DNA of 64,000 nt, taken from NCBI GenBank assembly GCA_964019155.1, contig OZ025245.1:13068461-13132460 (forward strand), written 5' to 3'. Shown here piece by piece: positions 11,670 through 23,324 of this stretch. How positions within the stretch are numbered: position 1 is the first letter of the stretch; each line of letters starts with the position of its first letter. The notes beneath the pieces are model-generated. The model made no database searches. It was not told the origin of the DNA and worked only from the letters and a program-made list of their open reading frames with translations. The position numbers and the translations under genes were made by a program. The DNA is from Osedax fenrisi (Eukaryota > Annelida > Polychaeta > Sabellida > Siboglinidae).

Positions 11670-12045
11670 GGTATACTTGAGATTGTGGGATTAAATTGAA
11701 TGAAATAGATAATAATAAATATAATAATAAATGTATAAAAACTGGTCGTAACAGGGATATTTTTGAAGAAGTTTGGTATTCAGTCCGTTTTGCTATATGA
11801 CGAGTTGACTTGACAAGCACCGGTTGACTTTAGTAGGCTCCTGGTATGCTTGGTGGCAGCCGGGCAATGATGGTCCGATTGTCTGAGATTTAAGGCCGTG
11901 TATCGTCCGAGGTAGAATTGATGGATCTGTATGTAAGTAAATACAGCAGTAGACTATCTAGGTGTAAGTTGGTAGCTAACCTCAAATGAAGGTTGGTAGA
12001 TCCGACTACCAAAAGCAAATTCCCAAGGAAGATCCACGGGAGAAT

Positions 12046-12553
12046 ATCAGTTATAATATTATTATAAACTACTAGTTAATTAATTTTATAAATAGTAAAT
12101 AATGTAGCTAAGTATAAATATACATAAACAGTATGTAATATATATTTGAATTTAATTAATTTATCGAATTTATAATTCTATTATCTTTGTGATTATTATT
12201 TATTTTTTAGGATTTTTATTTTGTTATAATAAAATGTAAACAAATACTAAATATAATTATATCTAAATAAGATATGATTATAATTTAAAGACAACTATTA
12301 TGTATTTCAAATAAGTTGGATATTAATATTTAATATATATTAATATAATAGATAATATAAAAAATAAATGAATACGTACTTATCTTTATAATAATAATAC
12401 AATTAAAAGATATTTAAAAGCTAAGCAGTTATTAACATAACTATATATTGGTTGCTATGTAAACAAAGTGATGATTACAAAGTGATGATTTTATATAATT
12501 TACTATTATACTAATATATTATTAAATTAATATTATTTAAATTATTATATGTA
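12046..12553. other. AT-rich spacer, no gene seen
   Basis: AT-rich DNA between the retrotransposon 5' end and the target duplication of the next element. Confidence 0.6.
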
Positions 12554-12568
12554 ACATATTTGGGTTCA

Positions 12569-12675
12569 GGAACAACCGTGAAATTTACAAACCGTACAAG
12601 AAAAACCGTGAAATTATCTTTCGTGAAATTTCCAACCGTGAAATATAATATCCGTGAAAATATAAACCGTGAAAT
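12569..12675. repeat. Sub-terminal CCGTGAAA iterons, left end
   Basis: The motif (C)CGTGAAA occurs six times within about 100 bp, all in the same orientation. The mirror-image set is at 16375-16465. Such sub-terminal arrays are typical transposase binding regions. That role is inferred. Confidence 0.75.
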
Positions 12676-13279
12676 AATTATAAATATATGTATTATATGA
12701 GTATATGATACGTATATATACTTATATACATAGTATATATACTAAGTATGTAAATAAGTATAATTATTATAAAAATATGTTATTATGTAAAATATAAAAC
12801 CTAAATTATACAGTATATTTTCGGAAAATTAAAATCTAATTATACTCTTTAATGTTAACGAAGACATATGATACATCACATTAATTTGATTATTAAATTT
12901 GATTATTAAATTTATAATTATACTATAGTATAAATCTATGAGTTTACGTAAATTATACGTAAATTATATATAATATAGCATTCGAATGCTCATCTTGGCC
13001 GCCGATACTTTTCAAAGTTCAAGTAATGCGTTGCTTATATGTGTCAATCAAATGTAACAGTTACGCTATATTGCACAATCAAAATATTCTGAAATAGTAA
13101 CATCTATATAAATATAATATATATATACCTATAAATAAATAATTATGAAAATACGTGTATATGTGTGTGTGTATTCGCGCGTATGTGTAAGTATGTATGT
13201 ACATGTACCTATTTGTGTGTGTTAATTAACAACACTTAAATGTGCGTGTATGTGTATGTGTATTTTTGTGTGTGAATAC

Positions 13280-13316
13280 CACAGAGCTAGAGAGAAACTT
13301 TCTCTCTAGATCTTTG
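13280..13316. mobile_element. 37-bp palindromic micro-element, copy 1
   Basis: CACAGAGCTAGAGAGAAA is followed, after one base, by TTTCTCTCTAGATCTTTG. The two halves form a near-perfect palindrome. GTGAATAC precedes it and GTGAACCC follows, a 6/8 imperfect 8-bp duplication. A second copy with an exact 8-bp duplication is at 45263-45298. The CA...TG ends and 8-bp duplication suggest a hAT-type origin. Confidence 0.65.
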
Positions 13317-13322
13317 GTGAAC

Positions 13323-13426
13323 CCAGCAAACAGTAATAGCAACATAACAGCATATGTAATAGCCTAAAATGTTTACATTGTGCTATTATGCTGCTATTAA
13401 ATGTCAATTATATTACTGTTTGCTGG
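13323..13426. mobile_element. 104-bp foldback MITE (CCAGCAAACAG family)
   Basis: Ends CCAGCAAACAGTAAT and ATTACTGTTTGCTGG are inverted repeats. The interior contains AACAGCATATG, TGTTTACATTGTGC and TATTATGCTGCTATTAAATG, all shared with the larger relative at 28117-28359. Confidence 0.75.
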
Positions 13427-13499
13427 AATACACATGTGTGTTTATATATATATATAGATTTCAAACACTTGTTTTACACTTAAAGTTTACACTATAAAA

Positions 13500-13656
13500 A
13501 TATACACCTTATATCATATATGTGGTAGGTAGAAATTTTAAAATCACGCATTGATGTTGCAGTGGGAAATCTTTGTCTATTTATAATCTCTTGGTGACCT
13601 AGATATATAATATATCATATATTTACTATAAAATTGAACATACGTACGATATACTT
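13500..13656. repeat. Tandem direct repeat interrupted by a hAT insertion, first unit start
   Basis: A segment with GTAGAAATTTTAAAATCACGCATTG, GCAGTGGGAAA and ATAATCTCTTGGTGACCTA here is repeated at about 15315-15430. DNA after the hAT insertion (15117-15150) recurs at 15440-15470. So a unit of roughly 300 bp was tandemly duplicated, and the hAT element later landed inside the first unit. Confidence 0.7.
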
Positions 13657-15108
13657 CAGGGTTGATTCGGTTTTTAAAATTGGTTTTTTCAAATGGGTTT
13701 TTACGTCTGTTTTTACGGTTTTTTCAAGTTGTAAAAACCATGGTTTTTAACAAATCAATTTAACTTTTAAATTATAATTATAATTGCCTACATTATATGT
13801 TATATCAGTGAGTGGGTAGGACTATCATCTAATTACACTTACATGACTATAGACATGCCTATGATACGATGATTATGTGATAACAAATTTAATTACGCCA
13901 CCATTAGGCAGAATATTCTAATTATGAATTATTTATATATTGAAATGTAAAAATATATCGTTTTTATGATAATAAATTATTATTAATAATAGTTATTTAT
14001 ATGTAATAGCCAAATATTACCAAACTTAATTATTTTACTAAATAATATGAAGTAAAGCACTGCTTTAAAAGCAGGGTGTATTCGGTTTTTAAAATTGGTT
14101 TTTTCGTCGGTTTTTTCAAGTTGAAAAAACCATGGTTTTTACGGTTTTAAACAAATTAATTTAACTTTTAAATTATATTTTTTATGATAATACATTATTA
14201 TTAATAATAGTTATTTATATGTAATAGCCAAATATTACCAAACTTAATTATTTTACTAAATAATATAAAGTAAAATACTATTTTAGACTACAATTTTTAG
14301 TATATTGTAACGGTTACCAGACACTGTAGCCGGCGATTTCAAAAGGGGTGGGACTATGGGCGTGGCTTCAATCAAAGCTTATAAATAGACTAGGAAATGA
14401 GAAGGCAGGGAAACTTGTCTATTTATTTAAGAATTTTAACTGAATTTTATAAATTTTATATGTTTTATTGTTGTTATTATTTCTACAATTTATATTATTT
14501 CTATAAATAAAGATATATAAATATTTACTCTTAATTGTTCTATATAAATTTAATTTATTAAATATATAAATTTTAAATTAATTTAAAATATATAATTGTG
14601 TTTATTAACACAAATAAAATATAATAAATAATAATTTTCTTAATATCTCAATTTTATTATAAATTATCATTAATGTAAGTTATGATATTTTGATTATGAT
14701 TTAAATAATAATATTTTCACCTAATGTAAAATGTATAGTATGTATATATATAATAATATTATTGATGCAAGACCACTTTAATTACATATAGCTAATAATT
14801 TATTTTATGATAACAATAATATAATATTATTAAATAATATTTGATAGGCTTGATAATATATAATATTTTTTTATAATATATATGTATATATTATATAATA
14901 TACTCGTAACAATCAAAAATAATATATTCTACGATTCCAACTCTTCCATTATGTGATGTCTATATATTTAAATTATAATGAAAATAATACAATTTAGTTA
15001 ATTTTTTGTTATGAAAAAATTATAATTTGTACTTGTTTATATTGTAAAAACCGATAAAAACCGGGTTTTTTGGTTTTTAACGTAAAAACCGAAAAAACCA
15101 TCAACCTG
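13657..15108. mobile_element. Non-autonomous hAT element (1452 bp)
   Basis: It begins CAGGGTTGATTCGG and ends with the complement of CAGGTTGATGGTTTTTTCGG. ATATACTT precedes it and ATATACGT follows, a 7/8 match for the 8-bp duplication of hAT elements. The 5' end is repeated inside from 14072 (CAGGGTGTATTCGG), with about 200 bp missing from the second copy. The interior keeps only a short piece of transposase C-terminus (14372-14443). Confidence 0.85.
14372..14443 (+). pseudogene. hAT transposase C-terminal tail remnant
   Basis: The translation ends SKLINRLGNEKAGKLVYLF and a few more residues before a TGA. It aligns with the remnant at 19957-20037 (SKLRNRLGVNKAAKLVFMY). Family knowledge: hAT transposases end in a similar K-x-RNRL...KAxKLV segment after the dimerisation domain. 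No upstream transposase is preserved. Confidence 0.7.
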
Positions 15109-15116
15109 ATATACGT

Positions 15117-15260
15117 ATATAAAACTGGTAATATTTCATAAATACACCTATATATATATAAATATGTAAATAATTATGAATGTGTGTGTGTGTGTCGGGC
15201 GCGCATATGTGTATGTGTGTGTATGTATGTATGTGTATGTGTGTGTGTGTGTGTGTGTAT
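15117..15260. repeat. (TG)n/(CA)n-rich stretch
   Basis: GTGTGT and GTATGTAT runs (15180-15260). A related GT-rich patch lies at 13155-13275. His/Thr-rich open frames here are artefacts of the repeat. Confidence 0.85.
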
Positions 15261-15572
15261 ATTTCATAAACTATTGTATTACACTTTACAATATACAAAT
15301 AAACATATTATATCACATATGTAGCAGGTAGAAATTTAAGAATTACGCATTGACTCATTGCAGTGGGAAAGCTTTGTTTATTTATAATCTCTTGGTGACC
15401 TAAATATATTTACTATAAAATTCAACATACGTCTTACGTATATAATTGGTAATATTTCATAAATAGTTTACTACGCCTATATATATATATAATTATTTAA
15501 GTACGTGTATAATCTATATAAGAAAGCTTTCTTTACATTGATGATGTGTATATGTCTGTATGTGTATGTTAT

Positions 15573-15738
15573 GGTGCGTTTTTTGTAACGTACCACAGTC
15601 CCATCTTTATAAGCATATAGATGGGACGTTGGTGGTTTTTTGTAACACATGGTATATACTATATACCAGCGTACCATAGTACCACGTCCCATCTGCATTT
15701 ACATGTATAAGCATACATATGTGACTGTGGTATGTAAC
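15573..15738. mobile_element. Harbinger-like MITE relative, copy 2
   Basis: It begins GGTGCGTTTTTTGTAACGTACCA. It contains CATTTACATGTATAAGCATACA and several CCATCT/AGATGG and TACCA/TGGTA inverted motifs, as in the better-preserved copy at 22800-23083. The right end is degraded. Confidence 0.65.
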
Positions 15739-16473
15739 TAATACGTAGTGTGTGTGTGCGTGCTAGCGTGTATGCTTGGGTGTATGTATACCATCGATGT
15801 ATACATACTATGTAACATATATAACATATACCTATAGGATACATATACTATTATATAATTATATAAGTTAAGAATACAAAATAAATGCCTATGTACATTG
15901 TATATTTAATATACAAGGTATATTCATATGTGTATTTATTGTATACGTATATTATATTTATATAGATGTTACTCGTTCAGAATATTTTTGATTGTGCAAT
16001 AGAGCGTAACGGTTGCATTTGATTGACACATATAGACAACGCCTAACTTGAACTTTGAAAAGTATCGGCGGCCAAGATGAGCATTCGAATACTATATTAT
16101 ATATAATTGTCGTATAATTTAAGTAAACTCATAGATATATACTATAGTCTAGTATATTTATAAATTTAATAATAAAATTAATGTGATGTATCATATGTCT
16201 TCGTTAACATTAATTAAGAGTATAATTAGATTTTAATTTTCCGAAAATATTCTGTATAATTTAGGTTTTATATTTTACATAATAACATATATATATTTAT
16301 AATATTTATACTTATGTTATAAGTATATATACGTAATATATATCCATATAATACATATATTTATTATTATTTCATTTTACGGTTTGTATTTTCACGGATA
16401 TTATATTTCACGGTTGGTAATTTCACGGCTGTTCTTGTACGGTTTGTAAATTTCACGGTTGTTCCATAAGCCT

Positions 16474-17160
16474 ACATATTTATATACTTTACTTTTATAC
16501 TTAGTATATTATTGTACTAATATATTATGATAACATTATTATAATAAATATTTATTATAATTATTATAATAATAATATTAAATATTATTATAATATTAAT
16601 ATAATAATTATAATAATTATTATTATTAGATTAATAGATAACCTATACAGTATAGGCTATACTTACCTTACAATATTATATTGAATATAATATTGTACAA
16701 TATATATTGTAAAATATAATATTATATTGAATATAATATAAATTTAATATTGAATATTAAATTTATATTATATTATATATTATATATTATATATTATATA
16801 TTAAATATATTATATTGAATATAATTATTATATTATAATAATATAAATTGAATATTAAATATTAAATTTATATATAATATTACATCAATAATAGATTGCA
16901 ACGGATTAACGACAATATTATTTAAACATGTATACTATTTAAAATAGTATTTTATTGCTAACCATATTTAATATGATAATATTATAATATTTAATAATCA
17001 TATAATTTATATATTCAATGATTAATATTCATCTATGGTAACTATGATAGTTATATATATATGTCAACTATTAAGAATATCATATTAAAGATGTGTTAAA
17101 ATATATATTTTAATAATTAAATTATCAATTATAATTGATTATGTAAGTTAACTTATACTA
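16474..17160. other. Extremely AT-rich spacer
   Basis: Almost pure A/T, with repeated TTATATATTATATATTATA and AATATTGAATATAAT motifs at 16670-16880. No gene seen. Confidence 0.65.
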
Positions 17161-17186
17161 TCATACTAATAAATACATATAAACAT

Positions 17187-19038
17187 TTGAAAAATAAACA
17201 TCGTATCGATCTCATTAACGCTAAAGCTATGTTTACGCATGACAAGTTTATTTCTATGCAACATGATAGAAAGTCACTTTTTAAGTTAGCAAATAGCATA
17301 CTTGGTAGAAAACAAAAATTGCCATATCCTGACTTTACTAATTATGAATTACCTAATTTATGTGATTCATTTTTCAATGATAAAATCACCAATATTATTT
17401 CGTCATTACCCAAACCTATATATATATAGCTCTATCTTTCTCTACAACTAATACACTAACTTCCTTTTATCTACCTTATAATGATCAATTAATTTGTTTA
17501 CTTAAAAATTCTCGCAGCTCTTCTTCTCTTGATCCAATTCCTTTAAAATTACTAAATGATATAGCTCCTTATATAATATCAAATATAGCTCATATCATCC
17601 ATGAATCACTTATTTCTGGTACTGTCCCCCTCATTTTCAAACATTCTCTTATTACTCCTATCATTAAAAAACCTTCTCTTGACCCCTCATCATTTAATAA
17701 TTATAGACCTATTTCCAATCTTTCAATACTTTCTAAAACCCTAGAAAGAGTCGTTTCAAAACAACTATCTTCTTTCCTTACTACTAATAATATACTTAGT
17801 ACTTTCCAAAGTGCTTATGTAACGAACAAATCTACTGAAACAGCAATAACCAAGGTAACAACAAATATCTTATGTGACCTTAATAATACATATGGAACAA
17901 TTCTTGTTCTACTTGATCTTAGCGCAGCATTTGATACAATTGACCATAGTCTTCTCATATCACGATTGGCTAATATTGGTATCGCCGGTAATGCACTTAA
18001 ATGGTTTACGTCATACATTTCTGATCGTACTTCTTCTATTCTTATCAACGTGCACATATCATCTCCTAGAAATATTTCTTACGGAGTCCCCCAAGGCTCT
18101 GTATTAGGACCGATTCTTTTTAATATTTATCTACTTCCTATTTTTGATATAATTTCTAAATTTCCCCTTATATCAGTCCACTCATACGCTGATGATATAC
18201 AACTTAACGTAAAATTCACTTCTGATATCAATTTTGCTCCCAATCTTATGTCTAACTGTATTCAATCTATACATACTTTGCTTTCAAATAACTCTCTATC
18301 ACTAAATCCCAATAAAACATAAACTATATTTCTTCACCTCCCTTCTCCCAGACGCCCTTTAACAGTCCCACCATTTATCATGGTTAACAATCATAATATC
18401 TTATATTCTGATAATGTTAAATATCTTGGTGTTTATTTCGACAGTTCTTTATCTTTTCATCGCCACATCTCAAATCTTCTTCGCTCTATAAACTTTCATC
18501 TTCACTCTTTCCGTCTAATCCGTAACTCCATCTCCCTAAGTGTTTCTATAACTCTCGCCTCATCTTTCATATTACCGCTTTTCGATTACTGCAATATTCT
18601 CCTTTTCTCCTTACCTGGCTATCAAATTACAAAATTACAAATACTACAGAGTGCGTTAGTACGATTAATTTTTAAAATCGATCGCTTTTCCCAAATACAT
18701 ATTTCCCCATATTTACATAGATTGCATTGGCTACCAATAAAATTTAGAATAATATCTAAAGTTCTTCTATTAACTCATAACTCTTTTCACCACAACCGAC
18801 CTGAATATCTATCTTCCTTAATCTCTATTCCTACTCACACTATCTCTCTCCGTTCAACTACTTCTTACCTTCTACATCTACCCTCTAAGCTTAATCTACA
18901 TACCACTAATATTCGTGCATGGCACATATCGGCCCCTTAACTATGGAATAAACTACCACATAATCTACGCTCCACTCAATCCACCACCTCTTTTAAATCT
19001 CTATTAAAAACATATCTATTTACTATTGCATTTCCCTG
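17187..19038 (+). pseudogene. L2/CR1 ORF2 relic: linker plus reverse transcriptase
   Basis: Plus-strand translation begins with the linker between endonuclease and RT (KSLFKLANSILGRKQKLP). It then shows NYRPISNLSILSKTLERVVS, FQSAY, LVLLDLSAAFDTIDH, GVPQGSVLGP, SYADDIQL, VKYLGVYFD, FILPLFDYCN, LHWLPI and LWNKLPHNLRSTQ. In-frame stops sit at about 17427 (in a TA run), 18320-18322 and 18938. The endonuclease is missing. The product, if once active, copied element RNA at the target site. Confidence 0.85.
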
Positions 19039-19420
19039 ATCATTTTTTTATCACTATTTATCAATATCTACAATTTTATTTACAATTTATATTAATTTTG
19101 ATTACTTTCTGTATTCCTATTTATATTATTATTAATAACTATTAAAACTAATTAGTTTATTATTTTTGTTTATGTTCCGTTATATTGTTTTATATTTTTA
19201 CCAGGGTTCGAAATCACGATTTAAATCAACCTAAAAAAATCATATTTATTTGATTTAAATCAATATTTCTCATAAGTATATTATATAATTATTAGATCAT
19301 GATTTTTATAATATAATAATTATATTCATGATGGCCTCCTTTATTTCTATAAGTATATAGGAGGCTATGTTATATGATTAATATTTAAATAAATGAGAAT
19401 TATATATATATATATATATA

Positions 19421-19817
19421 CAGTCAACTCTCTGTAAGTCGGACTACTGTTGGTTTAATTGGAGTTGTATCTAGTTCAATGTTAAATTAATCGGATAAGT
19501 TGGAATGGATAAGTCGGACACATATTATATTAAATTTTATGATTTTTATACTGGTTAAGTCGGACTTTTTATAAAATGTCAGAAATGTTTAATTTGAATA
19601 ATTTATATTATAATTTTAGTAAGTTTAGTAATATTATTGAATAAAACATTTTATGTTATTGATTGTTGCATAATTCCACATTTTGGTAACCATTTAACTC
19701 ACGCTGCGCGTCGCATATCTTATTAGCATGATCTTCTGAATCTCGGATAAGTTGGACATCTCGTTAAGTCGGACACTTTTCCCGGTCCCTTGCGTCCGAC
19801 TTACCGGGAGTTGACTG
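19421..19817. mobile_element. Pogo-like MITE (397 bp), TA target site
   Basis: The left end CAGTCAACTCTCTGTAAGTC pairs with the right end (reverse complement CAGTCAACTCCCGGTAAGTC). TA sits on both sides. The core repeats GGATAAGT(C/T)GGA several times. TIRs of CAGT...CTC...TAA type with a TA duplication are typical of pogo/Tigger elements. Confidence 0.85.
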
Positions 19818-19956
19818 TATATCATAAATTATGATTCATAAACATCAAAGGAAAAATATATAATGTTTAATAAATAAGAATTATATATATCATAGACATT
19901 ATTGGAGAAAGATATAATTTTATTTGTTTCTATATAAAATCCAAAAAAGATTGGTG

Positions 19957-20037
19957 CATTCAAAATTAAGAAATAGACTTGGAGTTAATAAAGCTGCAAA
20001 GCTTGTATTTATGTACAAATATTTTAATATAAAGTAA
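19957..20037 (+). pseudogene. hAT transposase C-terminal tail remnant
   Basis: Reads HSKLRNRLGVNKAAKLVFMY and a few more residues, then TAA. It matches the remnant in the hAT element at 13657-15108, although the two elements have different terminal repeats. Confidence 0.7.
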
Positions 20038-20732
20038 TTTATTTCGTTTTTATTTGATTTCTTGTATTAATAATTTTAGCATAATTAATTGAATATAATT
20101 CTAGATAAGAAAGTAGTCAGTATAATATTAAAACACTAGTGATTAAATAATAATTATTTAATGTTGCATTATGCAACAGCATATAATATACTGTATAAAT
20201 TAATTTAGATAATTCAAGACATACATGATATCAAATTTTTATTATAATTTAATTCTATTTATTTATATATCTTTATTTAATTTTATGGATAATTAATATT
20301 TATATATAATTTTATAAATTTAAATATACATTAATAGTTAATAGTTATTTAAATTGTTGTCTATTAAGTCTATTAGCAGTAGAAAAATGATTTATTCAAT
20401 TTTTATAATTAATTAAACATCTATTTATTATATTATTTTACAATTTAAATATTATTTGCATTAAAATCAAATAAATCGATTTAAATCAAATAAATCAGAT
20501 TTTTTTGATTTTTTTTAAAAAATCGGATTTTTTTCGAACCCTGGTTTTTACTTTAGACGCTTGATTGCTATGGCTCAAAGAGTCTTTAAAATAAATTGAA
20601 TTGAATTGAATTAATAAGTTATTAGTAATAACTATATTATATATTTTACGAAGTAAAATTATTTTTTTTCTAAAATAAAATTGCCGTTAGTCCGTATATA
20701 GCCAATATAATATCACATGTAATTTTAAGAAG

Positions 20733-20875
20733 CTAAGATATAACACTCGCTATCTACGCAATGTAATTAATACGTACTCCCCGCCACTACTGGCAGTAAT
20801 ATCGATATCATTAAACTAGATTTAGGTTTATCGTAGTTCCTATACAACAATGTTTACATTGCTCTATTAGGTGGG
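20733..20875 (-). repeat. Dispersed repeat R2, copy 1
   Basis: The reverse complement shares TAATAGAGCAATG, an ACTGC(C/T)AG(T/C)AG(T/C)GGCGGG-like segment and GCGTAGATAG(C/G)GAGTGTTATATC with 62750-62876. The identity of R2 is unknown. The flanks are AT-rich and featureless. Confidence 0.6.
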
Positions 20876-21289
20876 TTATAGTATGTAATCTGAACAAGCT
20901 ATATTATATGTATATAATATCATTATTTTAACTTTTTAGTATATATTGAGACTTATTCTGGATATCTATAAATAAAGTTAAACATGTTATAGATACTATG
21001 AATGAGAGCTTAATTTCATTACCTGGTATTTTATAACATATACCATTACATTATGCAGGTAAACCCTGTAAGTCTGTTATAGTGTTCTAAGCTACTGATG
21101 CATGGTATAATCTTTAATAATAGTCTTTAATAAACGAATGAGAAGGTTATCTCGCATCTAGATTTTATTTTTTTTTCAATCATTCAATTACAATTATCCT
21201 ATTTTTATATTTTTCTAACATTTATATCGGTGGATATCTTTCATCCAATATACTATATATTGAATATAGGGCATATTAATATTGTTGTA

Positions 21290-21505
21290 CGATGTTTTAC
21301 TGATAATAAAATTGCTTTAATGTCCTTTCGAATCAGCTTTAAATGTTAAGGCATTTACATCTTAATGAGAGTTGATAATTTTGTGTACACTATTATGTAT
21401 TGTTATAATACCTATTTTATGATTCTGGACGAGGCTTGAAGCCACCCATATCCGACATATCAGATACATTAACCTACTGAGTTAGGGCGTGTTGACATAG
21501 TGAAA
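21290..21505 (-). mobile_element. SINE, diverged copy
   Basis: The minus strand has a tRNA-like head (CCTAACTCAGTAGGTTA as box A, GGCTTCAAGCC as box B). A body containing AAGATGTAAATGCCTTAACAT and GAAAGGACATTAAAGC follows, matching the better copies at 43604, 49121 and 57633. It is older than these, judging by its divergence. Confidence 0.7.
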
Positions 21506-21935
21506 CAAATCAACACAGATTCTCATCTGTGATTATTTTATCATAATAGATTACAATCTACGAACACCTTTTCATTGTGTAGTTGAAGTATGACGAAATG
21601 TATGATGATGATTTATTGTAATCAATATTTACTGTTTAAATATCCCCTTACTCATACAATTCCTCATATATATATATATATATATATATATAACTCAATA
21701 TATGATGTAATATAACTTATTATCAATGTGATAGTATGCTATAATTATATTATCTCCAATAGATAATTATATTATTTGTTCTATCATAATATCTAGTAAT
21801 GTAAGTAGTATTATTAATTATTAATATCACTATTACTATTGTTTCTATTAATATTACTACTATTATGACATTTCTTGCACCTATAGGTAATATATTTGTA
21901 TTTATACACAATGCAAATCCATATTATATAAAAAA

Positions 21936-22169
<234 letters not shown>

Positions 22170-22405
22170 TTGATGTTTATGTTTTTAAATGATAATAAAA
22201 TATCTTATAAAACATAAGAAGAAAACGAAATGAAAAAAAAGTAAAGTAATTCAACAAAAAAAAACGTTCCGGTGATGGTGATGCAGGCGACAGCATAGAA
22301 AAGATAATTATCTTCATCTGAAGCCTTTTAGAGGAAACAATAATATAATGAATTTAATAATTCACATGATATATATATATATATATACAACTTTCTTCTA
22401 ATAAA

Positions 22406-22437
<32 letters not shown>

Positions 22438-22796
22438 ATATATACACTTTTTTATATTATGTTACCATATATAATTTCTACATCTATCATAATTCCTTAT
22501 ATGGTAACTTAATTTTCCTTATACATTCTAATATACAACTAGGTTTGTGCCCATTAATATAGAGGATTATATAGTATGTATATATTAGTGTTGGATGTAT
22601 ATATTAGGGGATGTCACACCTTGTTTTGGTAAAAATAATTTTAATTCAAATTTTGTTGTTTCATAATACTATTCTACTATATATTTTTTAATATCTGTAC
22701 ACAAATTATTCATGAAAACAGTCTAGAAATGATATAAAAAGTGGTTTATATATTCATTATATTCAAATGCTGTTTTCTCAAATAATGAATTCACAC
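22170..22796. other. AT-rich spacer, no gene seen
   Basis: Contains short (AT)n near 22372-22386 and (ATT)n near 22407-22432. No coding or RNA feature recognised. Confidence 0.6.
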
Positions 22797-22799
22797 TAA

Positions 22800-23083
22800 G
22801 GGTGCGTTTTTTGTATGCTTATACATGTAAACTCAGTTGGTAAGTTGGTACTACTATTTCAACGTCCCAACCTAACGTTCCAACATACCATCCATCGATA
22901 TAAATATCGATGGATCCAATTCACCGTTTGAAACGCCCGCAATTATATGAAAATAAGTGTAGATGTTACGTTGGCACATTGGTATGTTGTGTTTTTCGTA
23001 ACATACCAATGTACTAACGTACCATCTGCATTTACATGTATAAGCATACAGATGGTACGTTGGTATGTTACAAAAATGCACCC
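22800..23083. mobile_element. Harbinger-like MITE (284 bp)
   Basis: The left end GGGTGCGTTTTTTGTA and the right end TACAAAAATGCACCC are inverted repeats. TAA flanks both sides (22797-22799 and 23084-23086), the 3-bp TWA duplication of PIF/Harbinger elements. The interior holds GCTTATACATGTAAA and its inverse, and multiple GGTA(C/T)GTTGG motifs. A related degraded copy is at 15573-15738. Confidence 0.8.
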
Positions 23084-23324
23084 TAACAGTACATGTACAA
23101 TAAAGGCTATTTATATACAAACTATTATGTCTATATTATTAATTTTTTTATATTATACAAATAACATATATTCCCGTATAGATATCTTTCATAAATATCA
23201 TTTTCTAATAAGAGGAAAAATGGTAATTTATATATTTATACAATAGGTGTAAATTAATGTCAATTCTTATTGTATAACGAACTATATATTGAGACGAGCT
23301 ATTGTACTCCATGTTATACCTGTA

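Larger units (their letters stand above)
7526..12045 (-). mobile_element. Near full-length CR1/L2-type non-LTR retrotransposon
   Basis: A block of about 4.5 kb with clearly higher GC than its flanks. On the minus strand it has a 5' UTR (about 12045-11670), ORF1, ORF2 and a 3' UTR ending in a short ATC repeat (CTCAATATCATCATCATCAT) near 7526. ORF order, endonuclease type and RT motifs place it in the CR1/L2 group. ORF1 and ORF2 are intact except for one frameshift in ORF2. The 5' and 3' limits are set by composition and are approximate. Flanks share an ATTATTTAAATTATTATATG stretch near 7501 and 12527, which may be chance in such AT-rich DNA. Confidence 0.85.
12562..16473. mobile_element. 3.9-kb element with ~550-bp terminal inverted repeats
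   Basis: The left end (GGGTTCAGGAACAACCGTG) and the reverse complement of the right end (AGGCTTATGGAACAACCGTG) match. The inverted match continues, with small indels, for roughly 550 bp (about 12562-13120 against 15925-16473). ACATATTT directly flanks both sides (12554-12561 and 16474-16481), with the ninth base differing. Long TIRs and an 8-9 bp duplication suggest a Mutator-like or foldback element. hAT is the alternative. No transposase of its own is visible. The interior is invaded by a hAT element and three miniature elements. Confidence 0.8.
19202..20543. mobile_element. Non-autonomous hAT element (1342 bp) inside the L2 3' UTR
   Basis: Ends CAGGGTTCGAAA and TTTTTCGAACCCTG are inverted. 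ATTTTTAC precedes it and GTTTTTAC follows, a 7/8 match to an 8-bp duplication. AAATCA/TGATTT-rich sub-terminal repeats follow on both sides. It keeps a hAT C-terminal tail remnant (19957-20037) and is interrupted by a pogo-like MITE. Confidence 0.85.
17161..20612 (+). mobile_element. 5'-truncated L2/CR1-type retrotransposon with nested insertions
   Basis: The ORF2 relic begins about 17187 and the coding part ends near 19038. The 3' UTR is interrupted at 19201 by a hAT element. It resumes at 20552 and ends in AAATAAATTGAATTGAATTG at about 20612. The TTGAA-repeat tail is typical of L2-group 3' ends. The outer limits apart from the tail are approximate. Confidence 0.8.

Noticed and set aside
7501..12553. 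Target duplication around the CR1/L2 element (ATTATTTAAATTATTATATG on both sides)
   Set aside because: The right-hand copy lies about 500 bp beyond the element's apparent 5' end, and such A/T words are common here.
15101..15844. His/Thr- and Tyr-rich ORFs on the minus strand
   Set aside because: They are translations of CA/TG and TA repeats and of the Harbinger-like MITE.
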